Assembly: GCA_900312665.1 (NCBI GenBank) | Contig: ONZQ02000015.1 | Location: 310,001-374,000, forward strand | Direction of reading: 5' to 3' | Origin: Cephalotrichum gorgonifer | Lineage: Eukaryota > Ascomycota > Sordariomycetes > Microascales > Microascaceae | DNA: 64,000 bases | Part shown: one piece after another, positions 22,837-32,905 of the stretch | How the letters are laid out: each line of letters opens with the position of its first letter | How positions within the stretch are numbered: the stretch's first letter is position 1 | Program-made: the position numbers and the translations under genes | The notes under the pieces: generated by a model | What the model was told of the DNA's origin: nothing | Seen by the model: the letters and a program-made list of their open reading frames with translations, nothing else | Database searches by the model: none

Positions 22837-24387
22837 CTAGAAATCAAGCGACACCAGGTATCCATCGGTACCCTCCTGCGTCAGGACCCTGAGCCGAACA
22901 CGGCACCCTCGGCCTCTCAACCTAATCTGCAAGGCCTCGACAGCCGCGTTCAAGCTGCCCCCAGGGCGCATGGAGGAGTGATGGAGTTCGAGGGACGTCA
23001 ATTGGGGCCCTAGCCTGGCAGTGAAGTCTTCCAGGTCGCCATTCTCCACAGATATCGATGCAGCCTTGAAGTCCGTGAAGCGGGTCGAGGTTATCGATGA
23101 GAGGAGCGGGCCAGCTGGGTACCGCATCGTGAGCTCGACGTCGGTGCTGCGGTCACGAATGTAGTCCATCGACCATAGAGTCGCTCTCTCGAGTGATGGG
23201 CTGGACAGAATGGCTCCCATGTACTTGTTCACATCATGATTCCCGTTGGCTAGGGGGTCGTAGTCGCCTAAGCCTTGGTGACCGTAGAAGTACACATCCT
23301 CGACGCTCCGACACGCGGCCTGTAACTTGTCCCATCCCGCGACCGCAGGGTCTTGGTTCCTGGGCTTGAGGAGAGCGATATGGTCCGCAAAGCAGGGCAG
23401 TGTGACGTGGAGTCGTCTCAGGGTTCCGCCAGCGCTGTGGATCGCCATGGGCAGATCAGACAGGAGCCACACCGGCTCAATCACTGCTCTCGTTCCACCG
23501 GGTTTATTGTAGAGGTACTCCAATGCCTCCCAATCATAAGGCCTTGTTAGGAATTCCGAGAGTGACTGGGTGGAATTGAACACCCACCATGGGTCATTCA
23601 TCCAGGGTAGTTCTTTGGCGTCCTTGCTGTGAAAGCCGAGGGTGCCGAAGTGCGGCATGCGGGATATAGAGGCAGCTATGGATCTAGCAAATGACCCGCT
23701 GCTTAGGAGATCGGACTGTTCGGCATGCTTCCGCTGGTAGTCTTCATACGCCTGGAGGATGGCCAGTCGATACTCTGCCGGTCCGTCGTCCTCTGAAGCC
23801 TCCCTCCGGCCGCGTAGCTGCTCCCAAGCTGTATTCATCTCGCTACGGATGACCAAAACCCTTTCGGCGTGAGCCTTTCGTTTAGGATCGTCCCATTGCA
23901 CACCCGTACAGGCCCGCCCCATCCTGTCTAATTCCACTTTCTGCCAGGCATAAAAAAGCGTCACGTTCTCGTCCGGTTCCCTCGGGCGGTAGTGCAGGTC
24001 GACGCTGACTGCGCGTACGCCACTGGCGATAATTGGGCTCCTCGATATGGCTTCCGCCCTGTCGAGTGACGCCTGGTCAATGGTCAGGTTTACCACCGGT
24101 AGCAGGTGCGGCGTGGCGATTTCGCAGAGGCGGCGGCAGGTGAGCCGGGCGCTGGCGATGGTTCGGGGCGAGTATTCGGCCACAGCTGCGGAAGAGACGG
24201 TCGGCTCATGCCAGTCGCATATTCCGATGGCGCCCTGCTTATGCCAATCATATATGCCATGGCGTAGCACCCTAGGGTCCCCAAGGTGACTGAAGATTTC
24301 GCGGAGAACCTCTTCCGGGAGATCGATAATGTTGAGTGAGCGTTTCGTGTGGGGGGCTTGGGATAGATGAGGGAGCTCTGGTGCCAT
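22837..24387 (-). CDS. F-box protein
   Basis: Single exon, 516 residues. An F-box opens the protein at residues about 16-60: LNIIDLPEEVLREIFSHLGDP, then CRRLCEIATPHLLPVV. Between them is an insertion of about 40 residues with a short near-repeat (GIYDWHKQG and GICDWHEP). The rest is a long alpha/beta region of the kind found in fungal F-box proteins with degenerate leucine-rich repeats, for example LEYLYNKPGG and LTSLELHHSSMRPGG near the end. Such proteins bind Skp1 and bring a target to an SCF ubiquitin ligase; the target is unknown. It is one of two intronless F-box genes in this window. Confidence 0.88.
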   Translation of the reverse strand: MAPELPHLSQAPHTKRSLNIIDLPEEVLREIFSHLGDPRVLRHGIYDWHKQGAIGICDWHEPTVSSAAVAEYSPRTIASARLTCRRLCEIATPHLLPVVNLTIDQASLDRAEAISRSPIIASGVRAVSVDLHYRPREPDENVTLFYAWQKVELDRMGRACTGVQWDDPKRKAHAERVLVIRSEMNTAWEQLRGRREASEDDGPAEYRLAILQAYEDYQRKHAEQSDLLSSGSFARSIAASISRMPHFGTLGFHSKDAKELPWMNDPWWVFNSTQSLSEFLTRPYDWEALEYLYNKPGGTRAVIEPVWLLSDLPMAIHSAGGTLRRLHVTLPCFADHIALLKPRNQDPAVAGWDKLQAACRSVEDVYFYGHQGLGDYDPLANGNHDVNKYMGAILSSPSLERATLWSMDYIRDRSTDVELTMRYPAGPLLSSITSTRFTDFKAASISVENGDLEDFTARLGPQLTSLELHHSSMRPGGSLNAAVEALQIRLRGRGCRVRLRVLTQEGTDGYLVSLDF

Positions 24388-24965
24388 TGTGTAGGCTTGC
24401 GGGGGTAAACACGTGGTATAAATCGTTGATGCTGTGGTTATGATGTATGGAGTCTCGGCTCTTGGATCGGAGCGGGTGAAGGTGGTGCAACGGAGAAGCT
24501 AGGTTGCCTCCTGAATTAATGCTATGAGAAGTTAATAGGGGTAAGCCTGCAGGTCCTGGGTTCCCCGCTTTGTCGGGGTTGTAAGGAATGTTTCCCCGAC
24601 ACGGGGTGAGCAGCTATTAATAGTGCTAACCGGCACACCCGGTTGTATTATTGAGAGGAGCGCATAAATATCTTCACTATTTCTTGGCGTCAGATTTTCC
24701 ATCCCTGCCTATGTCTATCCACTGCATCCCGATTAGTGCACTCTGCCGTAAATGACATCTTGCGACGACGTCCACAATTTTGCGCTTAGTTGAACCACCA
24801 TCAACCGCCCCTTACACGAACATATTGTGGGAGTTGAGTCCTACCCTATTTCCCTTCCTCCGCCTGTCTATGATATGTGACGTGTCCCAACTATCGGCAT
24901 GTAGTGTGCGGCTCTCGTGGAGTATATGGAGTCCTAGCCGGTGCAGAACCCACCTATTTGCCAGT
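24388..24965. other. intergenic with short palindromes
   Basis: 578 bp between the F-box gene and the 3' end of the glycosyltransferase. Besides the CGG repeat it has CCCCG-CTTTGT-CGGGG at about 24563, a possible hairpin. No gene seen. Confidence 0.5.
24628..24644. promoter_or_regulatory. CGG-N5-CCG inverted repeat upstream of the F-box gene
   Basis: AACCGG-CACAC-CCGGTT is a perfect 6-bp inverted repeat with a 5-bp spacer, about 241 bp before the F-box ATG. Inverted CGG half-sites with fixed spacing are the usual target of Zn2Cys6 regulators. A 10-bp palindrome CTATTAATAG lies close by at 24613-24622. Function is inferred. Confidence 0.4.
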
Positions 24966-26664
24966 CTATTTGCCTGTTCCCGCCAGGTCGGCAATAATCT
25001 GAGCAGCCGCGTCCCTCCCCGGTCTCGCTCGGGCAATCTCCCCAAGCCTTCGTGCCTCCGCTCGCATGGCCACCCCTGCCTCGCCGTTGTCCAGTACCTT
25101 TAACAAGGCCTCAGCGATGCCCTCGGCGGTCCAGTCCGGAGTGGTGGGCCTGCAGGCCCAGACGCCGATGCCGTAGTACTCGGAGTAGGTGGCGAAGTCG
25201 AACAGATCAGCCCACAAGGGAAGGATGACGTGCGGAATGCCGGCGCTTTCTCTGATCAGGACCAGATCTTAAATAGGAGGGATGCGAATACATACCTCAG
25301 GGCCTCGTGGTAACAGTTTGCCCCCCCGTGGTGAACCGACGCTACGACATTCTCCTCATATACGAGGGCCGCAGGGTCGACCGTCAGCCAGCTCTCGATA
25401 CGCAACCTGTCCTCGTCAACGTACCCCTCCAGCTCCTCTCTGAACTCGTCCCCGTACACCCCCGCTTTCTTGATCTTCCAAAGGACCTGTACGTCCGTCT
25501 TGTCGAGAACGAGTTTTATCCCGCCGGCCATAGCACGCGCCCGTTCCTCGGTATACATGAACATACTCCCGAGATTGATAAGCACCGTGGGGGCCGTACT
25601 AATCCACTGCGCCAGCTCGGCATCTTGCTGCTCCGCCGGGGCGGCCGAGAAGACGATGGGCCCCACGGCCGACACATTGGGCGGGAGGTACTCAATGGGC
25701 AGGGCGGCTTCGCGCATGGCCTGCGTGATCCACGGCGAGTCGACGCGGTGATGTTCGTCAAAGTTTAATGGGTCCTTGATGCCCTTGCTCTTTAAGAACT
25801 GGCGTGCCTCCGCGGTATCCATGGTGACTATGTTGTAGATGAGGCGGGCCCAGGATGCTATGTTTGCCGGGATATAAGTCCATGGGAGTGGATACGGGTA
25901 TCCCGTGGTGACCCTGTACGTGCGTACACCCGTTAAGATACTGGCTGTGCGATCCGACTGGGGGCCGCCGGGAGGGGGGAGGCATGAACTCACGCGGGAA
26001 ATTTCCAAAGCCATTTTGCCCACGGTTGGTATTTCAAAAATGTCTCAAACGTATTGGGGGACAGGACGGCGTACAACCTATCGGCATCCTGCGTCGCCTC
26101 TATCGCGGGCCGCAATATAGGATCCAGCACAACGACGGCTGGGTCGATGGTGTTTATGAGGTCGGCGCAGTCGCGATAGATGTCAAGATGGTCCTCCTGA
26201 AGCCACGGCGAGAGGACCCACCTGAAGTTCCTGTGGAAAAAAGCGCCGCCGGCCCACCCCGGCCCGGTGATCAAGCTGGATTCAGGGTCGACACCCCGCG
26301 TCTTGAGGGCGACGATGTACTCCTCCGAATGCAGGAGGTGGATTGATATCGGCTGGGCGGCGGGGTTCGCCCGCTTGCCGTATTCCGATACCCGCTCAAC
26401 CCTGGGACGCAGCTTTTCAAACATGCCGTAGTGGATTTTCACCGAGGGGTGTTTCTCGAGCAGCGCAAAGGCCGTCGCGAGGTGCACGTTTGAGTAGCCA
26501 AGGTTGCTATTGGACAGGAATAGGACGGTATTGTTTTTCCCCTGCACCTGTTTGAACAGGTGATTCTCCAGCTCTTTGTTGTTCGTAAGGTACGATAGAA
26601 GGATGGCGCCAAGTGCGCCCACCAAGGCGAGAAGGGCCAGCGGGCGGCGGATCGCTTGCAGCAT
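24966..26664 (-). CDS. membrane-anchored UDP-glycosyltransferase (GT1 type)
   Basis: Three exons: 26664-25994, 25913-25296 and 25251-24966, giving 524 residues. An N-terminal hydrophobic helix (PLALLALVGALGAILLSYL, residues 8-26) would anchor the protein, probably in the ER. The N-domain follows with NTVLFLSNSNLGYSNVHLA. The C-domain has the GT-B nucleotide-sugar site: VLINLGSMF, WLTVDPAALVYEENVVASVHHGGANCYHEALR, then the intron and GIPHVILPLWADLFDFA. The order H-G-G-x-x-x-x-x-E-A and the closing D-x-F/x-D match GT1 UGTs. The PSPG-like region is split by the second intron (AG at 25253-25252). It would transfer a sugar from UDP-sugar to a lipid or small molecule; neither partner can be read. 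Confidence 0.9.
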
Positions 26665-27003
26665 CGTGAAAACAGCACACGCGCGTAGAGTGTTGAGGAG
26701 TAAAGAGGTGAGCTCTGAGACGGGGCAGTCCGAGACACAAAAACTAGGAGCATCGACTCATATTTTCACCGTCGTCCCAGCCACTTGCTGCCCCTGTATC
26801 TCACGTCAGCTCAGCCGCATTACCCTTAATATCCCTGTATTATTGAGCCTTTATTTTTTTTGTGCTTACCCCCGGTCCCACCTGAACCCGCCAGAAGAAG
26901 GATGGATCGCCGTTCGGCTTGGCACTGTGCGTCGGGCGCTCATACCCACCTACGCGAGCCACCTTAGCCGTGGGTTGCAGTGCAGCACCCAGCATGCGGT
27001 CCT

Positions 27004-27529
27004 CTACATAGCGTACCACCCCTTGTATCTCCAGTTTTGGCGCCACCTAGGAACATCATCCTCGTCTTCACAAAATCGCCGTCGGAGTCGTAACAGCGGA
27101 AGAGATCCAGACACGGCCACGATTAAACCGTTGACAATCCCCGTCTGGGCTATGCTGATGAGCCCTGATTTTAATTCCGGCGCCACGGATGCGAGAATGT
27201 GGATGGTCGGCTTGGTGAGACCAGACGGTAATGCATCGCACAATATTGTCTCTGAGGACTCGTAAATGATGAAGAGGGTCCCGGCTGGTTGGGAGTTGGC
27301 AGGGCCCAAACCTTAGTTCCCGGGACTGGCGGGACGAGATACCAGCTGGTAGGGTAGCTATGATTGCGCCGCCCGCCCCTTGATACAAGCCGTTTACCAC
27401 AAAGACCTGTGCCCGGCCCTTTGAAGAGGGATACGTGCGGAGGCAGTCTTTGGTCTGTAGGCGGGTCTTGATCGTGTCCAAGGGGCAGACTACCCTACTT
27501 ATCGTGAAGCCCGCAACTGCGCCGCCCTA
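27004..27529 (-). pseudogene. truncated mitochondrial carrier relic (S-adenosylmethionine-carrier-like)
   Basis: From 27529 the minus strand reads GGAVAGFTISRVVCPLDTIKTRLQ, the first-repeat signature of mitochondrial carriers (PxDxxKxR). LYQGAGGAIIATLPA follows, then a GTATCT..CCAG intron of about 56 nt leading to GTLFIIYESSE. The frame continues to where the second-repeat motif should be but reads ISIAQTGIVNG: the proline, the acidic residue and the basic residue are all gone. It stops at 27004 after only about one and a third of three repeats. No start codon region precedes it. The pattern is closest to my memory of the Pet8-type S-adenosylmethionine carrier subgroup. I read it as a decayed 5' fragment, not a working carrier. 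Confidence 0.7.
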
Positions 27530-28167
27530 GTTATTTTTTTCAGATGTGATATGAAAGCCATCGGGCATGAGGAGCCGAGGAGAATAGGATTAATAAAATT
27601 TGATCTTTTAAAATGTCCTGGGTCGTGTCTCGGACATTGGCATTTTTTGCTCGCTTGCGCTCTCCTCGATTTAGGTAAAGCTATGGCGGCCTTAACTTCG
27701 GGTTTAATCCTTCGATAAAAATAGGTTCGTCGGGGCTTATTGTCGCTGCCGGAGACCGTCACAATCTTTTCTTATTCAGATTCCGAGGCCTAAGCCCGGA
27801 CCTCGCCTAGTTCTTTGTAGTCAATTACAAGCTCCATGCTAGTTTCTTTTTTTTCACGTTCCCAACACAAGTCTCCCGAATGCCGAAACATATGACACTA
27901 CGGAAAACGGCTAGTTAAACCTAACTCGGTGCATTAGCCTCTCTCATTCATCCATTACTACCCATGATACCCACCTGCAGAATATGCTTCACGCCGTCTC
28001 TTTACGTCAGGGAGACGTAAAGGCACCTGGTTAGCACGCGTCCCAATACTCCGGTTCCACACGTACATAGCTGACTTTCTGCGAGGGCGCATAGGTCATA
28101 TGCTCCTGTGCCAGACAGATATTTACATAGCTCGGTGAGGCAAAGCACAGTTCTACAATATCCAGCG
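27530..28167. other. AT-rich intergenic, no gene
   Basis: 640 bp with T-runs near 27533 and 27847 and a 10-bp hairpin-like CGTCTCTTTACGTCAGGGAGACG at about 27992-28014. No gene recognised. Confidence 0.5.
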
Positions 28168-29846
28168 ATGCCAGGATCCCACGCTGTCCACGCCGCCGCC
28201 TATGCCGCGATAACTGTTGAGAAAAGAATGAGGGGGCCAATATACCTGCGGGCCACCCCGCCGCCCCCTGGAGTCACCTCGGACCTGGATAACCCCGCAG
28301 ATGCCGGGAGAGCGGTACTGTTGGCCTTTATCATTGTGTGCAACTTTTTTGTCTTGGTCTTCTTCTCCATCCGCGCCTACGTCAGCCTCGCGATTCAGCA
28401 CAGAATCCTCTTTGAAGATGGTAAGAATGAAACAGACCACCATGCATCATGGCCAGATGAATGAATGGTAAGAGTTGGCTGACTTGGGTATGAAGTAACG
28501 TGTACAATAGCTTGGGTATGCCTGACTGGTATCTTGTATCACTCAAGTGCTTACAAGGGTTTTGTAGGCGTCGATTCACATATACGCAGCTATCGCGGGT
28601 GTTAGTACGTCCAGTCTCTTCATGCTGAGCCATCCCATGAGAGGAGGATACTTACGATACTGGGGGTTGAGTGATTCACTATGGGGAAGGGAGCGACCCA
28701 CGGGAAGTATCGACCTATGACTATTCGCAGATCCTAAAGGTGAGTCTTGCCAATCTCTGGCGGGGTCTCCATGTCACTCACCCAATGTCTCCTCGCAGTG
28801 GCTGTACGCCGGCACGGTCGTTTACTGCCCGGCGGCATACTTCACGAAAATCACTCTCCTACTAGTCATTGCCCGCGTTTTCGCCGTCCGATCGCGTGTC
28901 AGCATGGGCATCCACATCTTCATCGTCGCTCTATTTATCGCCTACATCCCGATCCAGGTCCTTAAAACGATAGTTTGTCTCCCCATCCGTGCCTACTGGG
29001 ACGATTCGGTGCATGGCAGGTGCCTCGACCAGTATAAGTTGTTCATCTCGGACATAGCATTGGCCATCTTGACCGATTTCATCATACTGGTCCTGCCCAT
29101 CCCTCTGACTTGGTCTCTCCGGGCCTCTACGAAGGATAAGCTGAAGGTGACTGCAATCCTCAGCGCTGGAGGGGTGGCCGTTGGTGTAACATGTTATCGA
29201 ATGTATTTGACCGTCGTCAACACGGACACCGCGAACCACGTTGAAGATTTCGTCCGCGTCATAATATCTGTGTGAGTTCTCGGGAATCCCGGGAAAACTT
29301 AGCGATATCCGAGCTGACTATGTATTTTTGTGTAGGCTGGTAGAGCTCACGATTGGTCTCGTGTGCTCGTGCCTACCATCAGCGAATGTGCTGGTGCGAC
29401 GATACCGCTCGAAGTCGTCATCACGACCTGTTTCGTCCAATCCGCGGATATCCAGCTGGAGTTTTCCGTTCCGGAGGCTCAATCTTCACTCGGGGAGTCG
29501 ATCAGAGAGGTGGTCCAGACGAGGCGGCTCGGAAATGTCTACTGCCTATAACAGCTCGACTAACCGACACCAACCAGCAAGCCCCGACGTTGAGCCCGCC
29601 ATCGTGTATGAGCCGGGGCAAGCTGAGGAAGTAGAGATCATGGGTAGTCATTACTCGTTGGGTCAGCGGCACAGTTCGTTGACTTCTACTCAGGGGAGAC
29701 GCGAGGGATGGCTTTCGCCGCGGGAGGAGGATAGACGGGCCGCAAACCGAGTGGATGACTCGATAGAATTGTCCCGGATAAGCCGGCGGGGATCGATTTG
29801 GGATGGATGTGGGTCTCGAGGAGAGTCTCAGACGGGTTCGACTTAA
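28168..29846 (+). CDS. integral membrane protein with fungal rhodopsin-type domain
   Basis: Preferred exons are 28168-28420, 28511-28558, 28672-28739, 28799-29271 and 29336-29846, giving 450 residues. The N-part has RAVLLAFIIVCNFFVLVFFSIRAYV, then FED, HYGEGSDPREVSTYDYSQILKWLYAGTVVYCPAAYFTKITLLL, and further helices ending at CLPSANVLVRRY. This helix and loop order is that of the fungus-specific seven-helix rhodopsin-domain family (often listed as SAT5-like or PTH11-related). Its members are commonly near secondary-metabolism genes and have no established biochemical role. A long Ser/Arg-rich cytoplasmic tail follows from about residue 300. Exons 2 and 3 are the weak part: the donor at 28559 is GTTTTG, and helix 2 comes out short. 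The remaining junctions are strong. Confidence 0.78.
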
Positions 29847-30206
29847 CCGAATATAGCAGGTAACTATTCTGCAGCTTAATCTCAATCGGGATTCTCCCCC
29901 TCCCCTCCCTCATATCATCTGAACCCACTCCGATCTCGGTTTGTGAACCCTCAGATCATCCGGTAACTATTCGGCACTTAGTCGTCGCGCATCCGATCGT
30001 TCAGAGGTGAAAATTAGTTGTATTTGAAATAAAACATCATCTCGTGCCAAGGGTATCGTGTTCGCGTCCAACCTCGAAGAACTTGTTGCTTCACGCCATG
30101 TCGCCTCGTCACATGCATAGATCTCGCCGCAATGCTCATACAATCTGCTCTCGCGTTCCACGGCCTCTCCCCTTTCCGGCCGAGCCCTCAAACTTCGAAG
30201 AGCCCG
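29847..30206. other. convergent intergenic, no gene
   Basis: 360 bp between the 3' ends of the rhodopsin-domain gene and the P450. It presumably holds both transcript ends; no specific signal was assigned. Confidence 0.5.
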
Positions 30207-32182
30207 TTATACTGCCCGCCTCTCGATCCGGACCCAAAAGTTCTCAATCATCCAGATTCCCTAAGATGCCTAAGTTAGCTTCCGTGATGGGATATGTACC
30301 TCCAATATGCGAAGAAGAGCCGGAACTTACAAAGTTGCTGATCTCTGCGGGTTTCTGGGCATTGGCGATGGAGAAGTCGAACCGCCTCAATAACTACATC
30401 ACCGGGTCAGCTTCAACTCGCACTCGTGCACCTCTGTGGGAAACCGTCAAAACATACTTCGATGAAGATCTTGTTGAACTCCATCATGGCCACGGGTTTC
30501 CCGAGACACTGGTATTTGCCATAATGAAAGACGAGATCGACAGTGCTATGCATCATCGCCAAGCGGTCACTGTCCTCCTCCTCTAACCATCGTTCGGGCC
30601 TAAAGGTGTCCGCATCCTCGCCAAACCGCTTCTTCGAACGGTGAATACCCAGAGGCGATGAGCCGATCTGCGTCCCCGCGGGGATGAATAGGCCGTTGAT
30701 AACGTCACCGCCGGGCGGCACTACCTTGAAAAATGGTCCAGAGGCAGGAGGGTTGAGACGTAGTACCTCCTTGATCACAGCCTGGAGATATGGCAGCTCC
30801 ATTCCCTCCGTATTCTTGACTGGCGAGGAGATCTTCCCGGCCTCTATCGCGTCGTCGATTTCCTTCCGCAGTCTTTGGTACGCTCGCGGGGTCGAGAGGA
30901 GGTTGAGGAGTACCATTCGGATGGTTGTGGCGGATGTGTCGCTGCCGGCCATTACTTGGAGCAGTGCCTCCCCGGAAGCCTCCTCCTGAGTTAGGCCGTG
31001 ACGAATGAAGGAGCCGAGCATGTCGAGTTGGTTCTCCGCGCCGGGCTTGAAACGCGCTGCTACAGCCTTGTTTGTGACGCTGTTCGATGAAATGGTTAGC
31101 TGGAACAGTGCGGTGAAAGGACAGAAAGAGGACAGGTAGCTGTTACCCAATGAATGCACCGAATCCAAGCTTGTCACTACCCTTGGGGAACAATCCCTTA
31201 AACGGAGGTGAGTGGAGCAGGCGTGCCAAGTAAGGGCTATGACAAAGGACAATCATGAAGGGGATGAATGCTTTTGTGATCTTGACATAGTCGAACGGGT
31301 CGGCGTCCTTCTCCAGGAAACCAAAGGCCTGGCCGAAGGCAAGGTCGCTGATGACGTCGAGTGTGAAGAACTGCCCCTTCTCGCCGAGGTCCATAGGGCG
31401 GTAGTCTGCGCCGGTAGAGAGGTATTTCCTCTCGATGAGGTCGATGAAGTTCGCGATCTGGGAGTCGATGGTGGCTTCCATGGAGTGGTTTTCCTTTCCA
31501 GAGTACTATACGGCGTCGAGCCTGCTTAGTCTTTGGTATTCGACTGTTATGCGTAGCGGGAAAGGGAATATTACCCCAGCAGCCATCTTGGCGCGCAAAT
31601 CTCTGTGTGCGACTTCGTCGGTCATGGAGAAGAGGTTGTCCCTCGCGGGATCTAACTTCTGAGCACCGTGCCCTAGAAACTGTTAGAATGACTACGCCTT
31701 TTAAGTATGGCATCGCTTCGCCCCCCAACGAAACAAAAGAAAGGACTTACATGAGCCTCGTGAATAAGGCGACCTAACAGCCATCATCTTGCGCAGAAGC
31801 TCCGGGTCGTCCGTGATGAGGTCATTGGGCCCAACACGGGCGAGCGATCCTATCGCAGTCATAAATTAGCCGCCACCTAAAAAGCGAACAAGTATATAGC
31901 CGGCCAGGTGAAAAAGTATATACCATATTTATCCGTAACCTCCTTGTAGGCATAGGGGGCCACTCCGTCCAGCGTCACCCGGATAATCCAGTAAGTGGAG
32001 ATACCTGCCCAGAAGGGCCCCGGGACGTGTGACAGGCGGTACCACCGGTAGGCGACACGGGCTGAGAAGGCGGCCGCTAGTAGCCCTAGGAAACCGGTGG
32101 CAACTGTGGTCCTTGGTAGCTTCCGGAGTGATTGTAGGGCTCCCAGCACGGAGGCTGCAAAGTCCGCTACTTGAGTGCTCAT
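30207..32182 (-). CDS. cytochrome P450 monooxygenase
   Basis: Seven exons: 32182-31924, 31849-31751, 31672-31575, 31505-31147, 31079-30458, 30393-30331 and 30260-30207, giving 517 residues with all phases consistent. A membrane anchor (residues about 27-45) precedes the proline-rich HVPGP hinge. Helix I has AGSDTSATT, helix K has KEVLR (ExxR), and the heme loop is FHYGKYQCLGKP with the thiolate Cys463. The last two exons supply LLRRFDFSIANAQKP and GIWMIENFWVRIERR, the usual end of fungal P450s of the CYP/pisatin-demethylase-like type. It would hydroxylate or otherwise oxidise a small molecule at the ER with a P450 reductase. A slight oddity is Lys in the loop position often held by Arg. Substrate unknown. 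Confidence 0.93.
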
Positions 32183-32905
32183 CCTCTGGAGTTTTTACCG
32201 CCGTTTCCTTTGGTGTTTCAAGTCGGCGATGTGGGGGGAGCGGGGATGGTGGAGTCTAGACCTATCCTTGGATAAAGAAAAGGGTTCAGGAACGCACCCC
32301 GTTCCATGGGCGTGGTACAGCTACTTTTGTACAGAGTAGGATGGCAGTTATTACTTGCAGAGATGACCTGTCATGCCTCTTTGTTGAAAATACTACTACG
32401 ACCCACATCCCCCCCTGTACATATGGATACGAGGAGATATTGCCTCACACCACTTGGCTTGTCCGTGTTTATAATACTAATGATACGACCACATTTCCGT
32501 AAAGATACATAGGATACTGGAGCTACATCGCTTCGAGCGGATTAGTCCAAAAGTAGTTTAACCTCTGACGGCCAGTGCGGTGATCCAGTACACCGGCCGA
32601 CGACCATTGGCCCACCTCGCAGCCCGCGCCAAGATTTACAGTGCCCAGACATGAGCTGCGAACCTGGTTCGTCGGTGAGTCTGCATGAAGAATTCGCCAG
32701 GGTTCCGGCTCGACATTGCCCCTCTTTTGGTGTGTTTGCACTCCCAAATTCCTTCTCCCTAGGAAGACAATGGCAGGTATGTCGTACAAAAACCCGCATA
32801 TATAAGGAATCCCAATCCCGCTCGACCGGTGCCATCCAATTGAGATTAGCATATACCCCATTACCTCCCCACCCAGCTGCGACTGCTGCCAAGTCCCAAG
32901 ACACA
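32183..32905. promoter_or_regulatory. divergent promoter region of P450 and methyltransferase
   Basis: 723 bp separate the divergent start codons of the P450 and the LaeA-like methyltransferase. No gene lies between them. Joint regulation is inferred from the head-to-head layout; no operator was identified. Confidence 0.4.
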
